A DNA stretch of 64,000 nt from Thermohalobaculum sp039513195. Lineage in GTDB: Bacteria; Pseudomonadota; Alphaproteobacteria; Rhodobacterales; Rhodobacteraceae. The notes under the pieces are model-generated. The model did not search any database. It saw only the letters and a list, made by a program, of their open reading frames with translations, and was not told the DNA's origin. The stretch's first letter is position 1. The number at the start of each line of letters is the position of its first letter. The stretch spans positions 69,925 through 133,924 of the forward strand of contig JBCCRM010000013.1 of the NCBI GenBank assembly GCA_039513195.1, written 5' to 3'. Position numbers and translations under genes: made by a program. Positions 8,401-16,788 of this stretch are shown in pieces.

Positions 8401-9257
8401 CCTGGTTTGAGCTTCGGCAGGCGATTGACGTCCTTGTAGAGGAGGTATCGGAAGGGGCCCGGGCCACCCGCATAGCAGGCCTGTGGACAAAACGCGCGCA
8501 GCCAGAGGAAGTCGCCCGCGGCCACCTCAACCCAGTTGTCGTTCAGCCGGTAAACCCCCTTCCCCTCGATGATGTAAAGCCCGTGCTCCATCACATGCGT
8601 CTCCGGGAACGAGATACATCCACCCGGCTGTAGCGTCACAATGGTGATATGCATGTCATGGCCGAGGTCATCGGGATCCATGAACTGCGTCGTCGCCCAG
8701 ACACCGCCAGAGCTCGGCATTGGGGCGGGCGTGATCGCGTGGTCGCTGGTTATGATCGGCGGCGGCACATCGATCCCCGCGACGGGCTCATAGGCTTTGC
8801 GGATCCACTGCAGCCGCGCGGTCTCGCCGCCGCGCTGCCATAGCGACCAGGTCGCCCCGGGCGGGATCCATGCAAAGCCGCCCGGCTCCATCAGCCACGC
8901 CTCCCCGTCAATGGTCAGCAACAAGCGACCGGACAAGACGAAGAGTGCGCTCTGCGCGGTCTGGTCCTCTTCGGGGCGGTCCGAGCCGCCACCCGCTTCG
9001 ACCTCCAAGAGGATCTGCGAGAAAGTCTCTGCAAATCCGGTCATGGGTCGGGCCAGGATCCAGGCCCGCGCCTTCGACCAATGCGGCAGCCGGCTGATCA
9101 CGATGTCACGTTGGACGGACAGCGGGATCACTGCGTAGGCGGTCGTGAAGATCGCTCGACTGTCATGGAGAACATGCTGCCCGGGATGTCCCCCGGGCCG
9201 CGGCCCAAGATCATCGGCCTCTGTCATCTCTCCCGCCAATGGCTGCTCCGCACGCAT
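8397..9257 (-). CDS. allE: (S)-ureidoglycine aminohydrolase, bicupin
   Basis: A 286-residue two-cupin protein of the AllE/UGHY family, which releases ammonia from ureidoglycine to give ureidoglycolate, the substrate of the neighbouring AllA. The first cupin carries the stretch ALFVLSGRLLLTIDGEAW. The second holds the metal-site segment DMHITIVTLQPGGCISFPET followed by HVMEHGLYIIEGKGVY, with the conserved His and Glu ligands, and ends in FLWLRAFCPQACYAGGPG. The ATG at 9257 follows an AGGGGT ribosome-binding site; an ATG ten codons later is an alternative. It is the first gene of an allE-allA pair translated with an ATGA overlap. Confidence 0.93.
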   Translation of the reverse strand: MRAEQPLAGEMTEADDLGPRPGGHPGQHVLHDSRAIFTTAYAVIPLSVQRDIVISRLPHWSKARAWILARPMTGFAETFSQILLEVEAGGGSDRPEEDQTAQSALFVLSGRLLLTIDGEAWLMEPGGFAWIPPGATWSLWQRGGETARLQWIRKAYEPVAGIDVPPPIITSDHAITPAPMPSSGGVWATTQFMDPDDLGHDMHITIVTLQPGGCISFPETHVMEHGLYIIEGKGVYRLNDNWVEVAAGDFLWLRAFCPQACYAGGPGPFRYLLYKDVNRLPKLKPG

Positions 9258-9586
9258 CCAACACCCCTTACCTTGCGGTCAAAGAACATTCCAGCGCCCA
9301 GTCTTAAAGCAAGACTCCCGCAATTAGGTCAGTCGTTTCCGGGTGTTCAGGCATGGAACGGGTCCGAACGAACTGCCCGTCTTCGCGCCTAGGTCCAGGA
9401 TGAGAGGCGTTCCTCAAGGTCTTCCAGAGCATCGACGACCGAAAACGCCGGCCGCATTTGTCGCTTGGAAACGCTGCGAGGAGCGCCCGCGCGCCCCTTT
9501 TGCCGCTGCCGGCACGGTCTCATGGCCACCGAACCGGAAACAGCGCGAGGTTCCAGGTCGGCATTACCGTCGCAGGCCGGACAGGA
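9258..9586. other. Intergenic gap upstream of allE, nothing recognised
   Basis: The 329 bases between the end of the giant repeat protein gene and allE contain no open frame with coding character. The region must contain the allE promoter and any terminator of the 2123-residue gene, but I could not identify a clear hairpin with a T tract or convincing promoter boxes. Confidence 0.4.
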
Positions 9587-12500
9587 TCAGACCAACACTT
9601 GGCTTGCGTCGAAGTCGGCGACCCTGATCCGTAGGTCGAAGGCATCCTCCTGCCAGCCTGCCGTCAGCAGTGTCGCCTCCCAAGTCGTGCCGACACCAAC
9701 CGTGCGGACCAACAGCTTGCCGTCGCCCGGTTGTCCAGAAAAAACCAGCTCGTCGAAACCGAGCGCAGTCAGATCGACGGTATCGTCAGCGTCCAACCCT
9801 TGCAGCACATCTTGCTTGGCGCGAGTCGACTGCACGGCATCGGAGTAGACGAAGCGGTCGGGTGCCTCGGTTGCCTGCAGGACCTCCTTTTCCGGTGTCG
9901 CGGTGAACAGCATTTCATCGGAGCCGGGAAGATCTGGGGCCGGCCCGTCCACCGGACCGTCGCCGGTGTCTGGCGGCGGCCCGCTGGCGCTGTCATCGAA
10001 AACGATGCGGGTAAGATCGATGCCATGCCCGGCGATGCGAAAGTCGAACGCGTCATCGCCCCAGCCGGAGGTGAACATCGTCGCCTCCCACGGGGTGCCT
10101 GCACCGAGTTCCCGGACCAGGAGCTTGCCTTGCCCCGGCTGCCCGTCGAACACGAACCCATCGAAGCCGAGACCGCTGAGATCGACCGTATCGCCGGGAT
10201 CGAAGCCTTCGATCCGGTCCTGCGCAGCGCGGGTCGAGGACGACAGCGTCGGGAAGACGAACCGCTCTGCCAAGTCGGTGCTGCGATGAACCTCCTGCGC
10301 ACCAGTCGCCACGATGGTGGGTCCGAGCGGGTCGCCCAGTGGATCGTCCGCCGATTGCGTTCCGTCGCCTGGGTCGCTCTCCACCGAAAGCACCACCTGG
10401 GCGGGGTCGAGTGAGCCGAGCACCCGCAGGTCGAAATCATCCTGCCCCCAACCGGCGGTGAGGAGGGTCGCATACCAGGGTTTCCCGACGCCGATCTCCC
10501 GCATGAGCAAGGCGCCATCGCCCGGCTGTCCCTCGGTCACGATCCGGTCGAAGCCGAGTGCCGACAGGTCGATCTCGTCCTCCACACCGAAGCCCTGGAC
10601 GACATCCTGCGCCCCGCGCGTCGAGTCCGATAGCTGATCGAAAACCACGCGGTCAGGGCCGGACGACAAGGCATAGGTCTCGACGGCCGCCGTCGCCTCG
10701 AAGATCTGCGAAGTCCCGTGCCCGCCGTCCGGGCAGGCCAGCCGGTAGGTGAGATCGTCGAGGGCACCCGAGCCAAAGAGCTGCACCTCCAGCCGCGATA
10801 CATCCGAGAGGCCGAGATCAATCTCGACCGCCTCGCCATCCGCGCCGGTCGGAAGCTGTAGGGCCGCAATCTGCTGCCCTGCGGCGCCGAAGGCGCGGAC
10901 GAGCCCGCCCTCCTCGATATCGATAGCATCGAGCGACAGGACATCCACCGGCGCCTCGAAAGCGAAGGTGAAGGTCCCGCCAGCAGCCGCGTCGTTGGGG
11001 TCTGTACTGTCGCCCTCCTGGGACACGATCAGGACATTGCCCCGTGCAGGATCGTCGAAGGCGAGATCGCTGTCGTCCCCGGTAGGATTGACGCTGTCGA
11101 AGATCAGGGCGCCGCCGGCACCCGGTTGCGCCGCTGTCCCTGTCGCAACAACGGTGACTGCCCCGCCCGGCACGCCGTCGGACAGATCGATGCCCTCGAC
11201 AAAATCACCAGCCGAGAATTGCTCGAAGTCGATGACCAAGGTCAGCGCGGTCGAGACGGTCACCTCTACGCTGGCCTCGGAGGTGAGCCCGCCATCTGCG
11301 ACCGTGTAGCCGAAAGTCTCCGTCCCAGTGAACTCCGGGTTCGGCGTGTAGCGGATTTCCCCTGCGACGATCTCTGCCGTCCCGTTCGCCGGGTCATCCA
11401 CGGAGACCAGCGTTAGATCGGCGCCTTCCGGGTCCTGGTCGTTCGCCAGCACATCGATTATGATCGGTACGCCGACCTTGGTAGTGGCCGTGTCGTCGGT
11501 GGTCTGCGGTGGCTCGTCCACCGGATCGGGCAATTTCGACGCCTCAAGCGCGTCCGCCAGCCCGCCGAGACCGGCATCGTCCAACAGCACAATCGCGTCC
11601 TGGACCGTGACAGCGTCGAATAGCACCTCGTCAACCGCGATGATGTTCACGCTGCGCAACAGCGTGATGTTCTCGATGGCTTGGGTCACCTCGACTGTGC
11701 CGGTCAGGATGTCAGCGCTCTGCAGCGCCTCGAACAGCTCCGTGTTGCTGCCGCTGAAGATGGTGGCATCCGCAGGCGCAGTGAAACTGCCATCGGCGGC
11801 GGGACCTGTGAAGGTACCCGGCACGAAGGGCAGCAAGTCCGCCGGATCGACCGGCAACACGGTCGTGCCAGCGGCGATCTCGATGGTCAGGTTTTCGTTG
11901 GTGAAGGCGCTCTCCACCTCGTTAAAGCTGGTGCCCGAAAGGGGCAGCTGGGCGGTCTGCGGCGTTACCGTGGTGATGTCAAAACTCGGCAGGGGCACGG
12001 GCGGGGCCTGGTCCGGCACGCCATCCCCCCCGGGATCCAAATCGCCGAGAATGCCCGCCGCCTCGGCCGGCAGCAGGGTTCCGTCCTCCAGCAATAGCTG
12101 CACCGAGGTGGAGCCGTCTTCGTTCAGGGTGAGGAAGATCGTGCCGCAACCCGCCGGTAGCTCCAGCACCTGACCCACGAATCGGATATCGACAACCTCG
12201 AAACTGCTGACAATCTCGCTCCGATCCTCCTCGGTGGTCGTCACGGTCAGCGTGCCCTCGACCGGCGGATCGTCCGGTTCCTTCGCTTCCTCCAGCGCAT
12301 CGGCGAGATCGGTGAGACCCGCAGCCGCAAGCAGGGTCAGTGCCTCATCGACCGAGGCATCGTCGAACTGAACCTGATCGATCGTGGTCAGACGAAACAC
12401 ATCGGTGACCGTCGCCGTCGTCAGGTCCTCGGTGACATCGATGGTGCCGGAGACGATCTCTGCCGCCTGCAAGGCGTCGAACAGCGCCGCCAGGTCGGCA

Positions 12501-15500
12501 TCATCGGTCCCGGACAGCAAAGCATTGCTCGGCGCCGTGAAAGTGCCATCGGATGCAGGCCCAGCAAAGGTGCCCGGGACGAAGGGCAGGAACGCGTCCG
12601 GGCTCGTCGGCAGAATGGTGGTGCCGGCCGCGATGGAGATCGAAAGGGCCTGCGTGGTCGTGACGGTGTCGTCCATAATGAAGGTCTGGATTGCCGTCGC
12701 GACTGTCGGGTCGCTCGGATCGACAGTGTCGAAATCCAGGGCGAACGGCAGCGGCACCGGGGGGCCGTTCATGAATGCCCCGAAGGCGAGGTCGCCGAGC
12801 GTGTCGCTCGCGAGACCGGCAAGCGGCGCGCCGTGCTCCAGAACCAGAGTGACATCGGTCGACCCATTTTCGTTCAGCGTCAGGAAGATCGTGCCGCAGT
12901 CGTCCGGCAGCGTCAGGACCTGCCCGACAATACGGACATCCGTATCCTCGGTGATGTCTTGGGCCGCGATCGCCTCCTGGTTCGTGGTCACTGTCAAAGT
13001 GCCGGACGGGGGCGGGTCGTCGAGCGTTTTGCTGCTCTCCAGAGCCTCCGCGAGGTTGGACAGCCCCGCATCGAGCAGGAAGGCCAAGGCCTCATTGACC
13101 GTGAGATCCCCGACCACCGCATTGTCGGTGACGCTGAGGGCGGTGACCGGCGTCGTCGTGGTCGTGGTCAGGGTCACCGTTACCTCGATATCGAAGGCTG
13201 GCGAGGCCCCGGTCGCGATCAGGTTGGCGACATTGGCATTGTCGATCCCGGGGACCGCGCCGTCGAAGCCGTCGGGAAATGTGATCTGCGGCCCCACCGC
13301 GAAGAAGCCCAGATCGGCGAAGGCTGCGAGCGTCGCAGCATCCCCGATCAGGCTCGCGCCCGGCGGGATCGAGAAGGCGACCTCTTCCTCGAAGCTTTCC
13401 GCCGGTGTGCCCTGGATGTTCTGGGTGGCGGGCGCCCCGACAGGGCCGCTCGCATCGATGCTGGAGGCATCCGCAGTGATCGGGACCGGCGTCGCACCCG
13501 CCGGCAGCGGATCGCCGAGGGTTAGATCAATCTCGGCCAGCGCCAAGAGCCCGGCGACATCGTCGGCCGACAGGGTCGCGCCGTCCTCCAGCACCAAGAC
13601 CACATCGACCGTGCCGTCGAGATTGAGCGTGAGCTGAATCTCTCCGCAATCGTCCGGCAGCGACAACACCTGTGCGACCGTACGGGCGACCGAGACCTGA
13701 GTGACCGGTTGTTCTTCCACCGTCTCGCTGACGACATTCACATTGACGTTCGGATTGCCGACAGCCGGCGAGATCGCGAGGGTTTGGGTGGCAATGGCTT
13801 CGGCGACGTCGTCGCTGGCGCCGGCCGGCAGCAGGGCACCCACCGTCAGCTCAAAGGCGCCCTGGAACGCTACCGGAACGATTAGCGTCAGATCGTCCAC
13901 CTGATCACCGGACAGAGTTACGATCCCGTCTGCACCGGCGGTCTGGCCGCCGATCTCGGAGCCTTCAGGCAAACCGGAGACTACGATGGCCTGACCATGA
14001 CCGCCGAGGCCAGACGCACCCACGTCGACCAGACCCGACAGGTCGATGGGCTGCCCCGCCACACCCGAGAGGTTCGAGGGCGTTGCGGCCGCGGATTTCT
14101 GCGACTCTGCGGTTGCAGTCGCGTCGGTGCCTTCTATCGCCACAGCCGAGGCGGAGGACTGGCCCGAAGCGGACGCGGTCGCTTCAGAGCCGCTTTCGGC
14201 ACCGGAACCGGCGACCGAGTTGTCTTCGGCTGTGGCGGACGCAGTGGACATCGGGCCAAAGGCGGCCGCATTGGCAAAGGACTGATTGGTCGCCCGGGCC
14301 TCCGCGTTGCCTCCATCCAGGGCGATCGCGCCGGCAAAGCCATCCCCCGTGAGGCTCGCCGTCGCAGTCGCCCCATTTGCTGCCACCGTTGCCACGAACT
14401 GGAAGCCTTCTAGCGCATCCAGATCGACAGCCTCCGGCGGTAGGTCCAGCAACGACGGGTCATCATTGTCAGGCACCGCATTTTGATCGACGAGATCGTC
14501 TGGGATAAAATCGTCGAGGAAATAGCTGATGAAGGTCACGCCCGCGCCGAAAGAGAGGGTAGAGGTTATCCCACCGGCCGCTGCGGTGGCTTGAGCGTTG
14601 ACCGGCTGATCGGCTGGAACTGGTCCCAAGAAGTTCAGGTTTTGGATGATCAGAACGTCCTCGGGCACCCCAAAGAACTCGTTTGACTCCGGATTGTTCG
14701 TCACCAGCAGACTGAGCGTGCCGGTGTCGGTCAATTCGCCGTCACTCACCTCAAAATCCAAGGCCAGCACCGTCTCCACATCCGCCGTCAGGCTGGTGAA
14801 GGGCAAAAGGCTGGTGTCCAGCACGATCGTCCCGTCATCACCGTCGGGCGCGTAGGTGAAGCCGACTTGGTCGAGTGTGAAGGCCTGACCGCCCAGGGTC
14901 GCGCCGTTAAAGCTCAGCGAGGACGCGTCGAGCATGCCGTTCGCGTCGGACCCAAAGAAGCCGATGATATCGGCGATGAACAGCGTGGTGAGAGTGTTCT
15001 CTTCGACCTCTGTGGCGAAGGTGCCGGTCAGGTCGATATCGGTTGCGACTGGCGCCACGTTGTCGTCGTCGTCGATGCCGACCCCAAAGGTCGCCTGCGT
15101 GATCGTGAAGGATGGGTCGGGGATCAGCGAGAGGGTGAGGAAGTCGTCAGCCTCGAAAGCAGTGTCGCCGACAACCTCAATTTCCAGCGTCGCCGTTGCG
15201 GACCCGGCGGCGAAGGTGACCGTGCGTGGGCCGAAGCCCCCAACGATATCATCAGCCTCTGCCCCATCAATGCCAGCAGGTTGCACATCGACTTCCACCG
15301 ACAGCGCCGCGGAGAGATCGCCGGTCCGCTGCAGCGGCACCATGCGGATGTTGTTTGCGTCGCCCTCGTCGGCGAGCTGCGCCAAGCCATCAAAGCCAAC
15401 CGCCGGGATGTCGCCGTCTCCTTGGTCGCCGAGAAACAGGAACACCGCGTCGTCCTGGGGATCGACCAAATAGGATCCGTCCGAGGGCTCTGCGAGAACG

Positions 15501-15958
15501 ACAGCAAAGGCCTCGTTCGCGGTCGTGTCGTCGGCGTTGATGACCGATTGCAGGTCGATGAAGGTGGAACCCGTGAATGTCACCTCGGTCGTGAAACCGA
15601 AGTCGCCGGGCGCATTGGGGATTGGCGTGAAGGCGCTGAGATCGAAATCCGCCGCGTCGGTCGATGGCAGGTTGACGCCGAACGCGGCGGGACCGAGCAA
15701 CTGGATCTCCACAGTGACTTCAGTGGTTGGATCATCGCTTTCGATGCCGATGATGACGTCTTCGCCCTCGTCCACGACCGAGCTGAAGCCGATGAAGCTG
15801 ATCCCCACCGTCGGGGGGGCCGCGGCCGGGGCGGCAAAGGCAGCCAGGCTGCCGGGATCGTCGACGCCGATAGTGGAAACAGCCGTGCCGATACCGGTCT
15901 CTGGATCGATGCTAACCAGCACGCCCCCTTCGTCGACCGTAAACAGCGTCGTGCTCAT
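9587..15958 (-). CDS. Giant acidic multi-domain repeat exoprotein (2123 aa)
   Basis: A 2123-residue, very acidic protein with no N-terminal signal peptide (it starts MSTTLFTVDEGGVLVSIDP). In order: about 50-320 contain Calx-beta-like segments (VGISFIGFSSVVDEGEDVII; ADEGDANNIRMVPLQRTGDL; DTAFEADDFLTLSLIPD); about 510-620 is a low-complexity Ala/Ser/Thr tract; about 755-1480 are three long tandem modules; about 1490-1570 is a cadherin-like/VCBS-type domain (VLANDQDPEGADLTLVSVDD); then a possible sugar-binding-type domain, and at the C-terminus three copies of a roughly 95-residue unit. Cell-surface adhesion or matrix roles are plausible. Secretion is probably by a type I or similar signal-peptide-independent route, but no transporter is nearby. 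A GGAGGG site precedes the ATG. The exact function is unknown. Confidence 0.85.
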   Translation of the reverse strand: MSTTLFTVDEGGVLVSIDPETGIGTAVSTIGVDDPGSLAAFAAPAAAPPTVGISFIGFSSVVDEGEDVIIGIESDDPTTEVTVEIQLLGPAAFGVNLPSTDAADFDLSAFTPIPNAPGDFGFTTEVTFTGSTFIDLQSVINADDTTANEAFAVVLAEPSDGSYLVDPQDDAVFLFLGDQGDGDIPAVGFDGLAQLADEGDANNIRMVPLQRTGDLSAALSVEVDVQPAGIDGAEADDIVGGFGPRTVTFAAGSATATLEIEVVGDTAFEADDFLTLSLIPDPSFTITQATFGVGIDDDDNVAPVATDIDLTGTFATEVEENTLTTLFIADIIGFFGSDANGMLDASSLSFNGATLGGQAFTLDQVGFTYAPDGDDGTIVLDTSLLPFTSLTADVETVLALDFEVSDGELTDTGTLSLLVTNNPESNEFFGVPEDVLIIQNLNFLGPVPADQPVNAQATAAAGGITSTLSFGAGVTFISYFLDDFIPDDLVDQNAVPDNDDPSLLDLPPEAVDLDALEGFQFVATVAANGATATASLTGDGFAGAIALDGGNAEARATNQSFANAAAFGPMSTASATAEDNSVAGSGAESGSEATASASGQSSASAVAIEGTDATATAESQKSAAATPSNLSGVAGQPIDLSGLVDVGASGLGGHGQAIVVSGLPEGSEIGGQTAGADGIVTLSGDQVDDLTLIVPVAFQGAFELTVGALLPAGASDDVAEAIATQTLAISPAVGNPNVNVNVVSETVEEQPVTQVSVARTVAQVLSLPDDCGEIQLTLNLDGTVDVVLVLEDGATLSADDVAGLLALAEIDLTLGDPLPAGATPVPITADASSIDASGPVGAPATQNIQGTPAESFEEEVAFSIPPGASLIGDAATLAAFADLGFFAVGPQITFPDGFDGAVPGIDNANVANLIATGASPAFDIEVTVTLTTTTTTPVTALSVTDNAVVGDLTVNEALAFLLDAGLSNLAEALESSKTLDDPPPSGTLTVTTNQEAIAAQDITEDTDVRIVGQVLTLPDDCGTIFLTLNENGSTDVTLVLEHGAPLAGLASDTLGDLAFGAFMNGPPVPLPFALDFDTVDPSDPTVATAIQTFIMDDTVTTTQALSISIAAGTTILPTSPDAFLPFVPGTFAGPASDGTFTAPSNALLSGTDDADLAALFDALQAAEIVSGTIDVTEDLTTATVTDVFRLTTIDQVQFDDASVDEALTLLAAAGLTDLADALEEAKEPDDPPVEGTLTVTTTEEDRSEIVSSFEVVDIRFVGQVLELPAGCGTIFLTLNEDGSTSVQLLLEDGTLLPAEAAGILGDLDPGGDGVPDQAPPVPLPSFDITTVTPQTAQLPLSGTSFNEVESAFTNENLTIEIAAGTTVLPVDPADLLPFVPGTFTGPAADGSFTAPADATIFSGSNTELFEALQSADILTGTVEVTQAIENITLLRSVNIIAVDEVLFDAVTVQDAIVLLDDAGLGGLADALEASKLPDPVDEPPQTTDDTATTKVGVPIIIDVLANDQDPEGADLTLVSVDDPANGTAEIVAGEIRYTPNPEFTGTETFGYTVADGGLTSEASVEVTVSTALTLVIDFEQFSAGDFVEGIDLSDGVPGGAVTVVATGTAAQPGAGGALIFDSVNPTGDDSDLAFDDPARGNVLIVSQEGDSTDPNDAAAGGTFTFAFEAPVDVLSLDAIDIEEGGLVRAFGAAGQQIAALQLPTGADGEAVEIDLGLSDVSRLEVQLFGSGALDDLTYRLACPDGGHGTSQIFEATAAVETYALSSGPDRVVFDQLSDSTRGAQDVVQGFGVEDEIDLSALGFDRIVTEGQPGDGALLMREIGVGKPWYATLLTAGWGQDDFDLRVLGSLDPAQVVLSVESDPGDGTQSADDPLGDPLGPTIVATGAQEVHRSTDLAERFVFPTLSSSTRAAQDRIEGFDPGDTVDLSGLGFDGFVFDGQPGQGKLLVRELGAGTPWEATMFTSGWGDDAFDFRIAGHGIDLTRIVFDDSASGPPPDTGDGPVDGPAPDLPGSDEMLFTATPEKEVLQATEAPDRFVYSDAVQSTRAKQDVLQGLDADDTVDLTALGFDELVFSGQPGDGKLLVRTVGVGTTWEATLLTAGWQEDAFDLRIRVADFDASQVLV
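9590..10690 (-). repeat. Three C-terminal ~95-residue units in the giant repeat protein
   Basis: Three successive copies near 10680, 10280 and 9870 follow the pattern RFVxxxxxxSTRAxQDxxxGF, then DDTVDLxxLGFDxxVFxGQP, GDGKLLVRxxGxGTxWEATL and GWxxDAFDxRI. The combination of S-T-R, a D-rich loop and I/V-D-L-x-x-LGFD resembles the hemolysin-type domain that ends serralysins and other type I substrates, though the glycine-rich nonapeptides themselves are missing. Confidence 0.7.
11505..13695 (-). repeat. Three tandem ~250-residue modules in the giant repeat protein
   Basis: Each copy opens with a strand-rich stretch of the pattern QVLxLPDDCGxIxLTLN followed by a DGxxxVxLVLEDG-like segment, and closes with an EALxxLxxAGLxxLAxALE helix followed by a proline-rich break. 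Copies begin near 13690, 12940 and 12185 on the minus strand. Copies 2 and 3 share further blocks (LPFVPGTFxGPAxDGxFTAP), while copy 1 is more diverged in its middle. I do not recognise the module as a named domain. Confidence 0.75.
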
Positions 15959-16788
15959 GGGCGGGGCCCTCCGGTAACTGTGGTGACTGTTTTTGGAGCG
16001 TCGAGCGCGGAGACCCCGAAGGCCCTGAGGCCGGCAGTGATTAAGCCGGTGCGGTGGGAAACGACACCCGGGTCAAACTTGCTTTGGCGCAAAGGGCCGT
16101 TAGACGCCGACAGGGCGGCTCGGCGAGCAAGTGCGCCATCAAAGGCACGAAGGTGAGAAGAGTGTCCTGAAGAGACAACGCACACAGCCCGACCAGAGCG
16201 GCCGATCCCAACTTGCGCCCCCGCGTCACGCGCGATGGCGGCAACAATTCTCATCGTTCAATGTCCCCCCGGGCACGCATCTACAGCCGTCACACCACAC
16301 ACCAGGGCCGAAACCCCGCGGCCATAGTTCTGCCATAATTGGGAAGCGGTCGCCAAATGCCATCGGCGTTGGCCGGGTTCTTTCCGCGCCGTTCTTATCT
16401 AATTTTGCGCAAGATTGTTGCGCTGATCACGCCCTGTTAATCCGAAGGTTGCAGCAGCCGGACTTCGCTCACCTTCTACGGAAGCTAGGACAGCGGCACG
16501 ACTGTTGATCGCCGCAAGGCCCCCTCACGATTCGACCCCGGCAAGAATGGGGGCGGCACCCTTCTTTCCGTGCCAAACATCGCGCGATGACCCCCGCCAA
16601 GAACCGGCGTTCGCCGGCGGATGTCACCCTTTGGTTCACGGTCGGGCCGTGGCCACGCGCTCAGCGCGGTTCTGGGTACTGTTGGGGGCCGCGCTTCCCG
16701 TCCGAGCGCTCCCCAACCGGGTTCCGAACTGGGACTTGCAACGCCGAAACTCCGCTTCGGTCCCAGAGCCTCAAAAGCGGACCGTTCC
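15959..16788. other. 830-base intergenic region without a supportable gene
   Basis: This gap lies upstream of the 2123-residue gene and downstream of the first TonB receptor gene, all on the minus strand. A 99-codon minus-strand frame at 15955-16254 overlaps the giant gene start, but its codon use is unlike the neighbours and no family is recognisable. A short palindrome with arms CCGGCG/CGCCGG lies at 16604-16617, about 170 bases past the receptor stop, and could be a weak terminator. A ribosome-binding site GGAGGG for the giant gene lies just upstream of 15958. Confidence 0.4.

Noticed and set aside
9731..15977. Numerous long plus-strand frames opposite the 2123-residue gene
   Set aside because: They are antisense shadows of a GC-rich, repeat-containing gene; they lack ribosome-binding sites and family motifs.
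15955..16254. A 99-codon minus-strand frame with a GGGGGA site that ends in an ATGA overlap with the giant repeat gene
   Set aside because: The coupling looks attractive, but third-position base use is unlike the neighbouring genes, the product is low in recognisable structure and no family fits, so it is probably chance.
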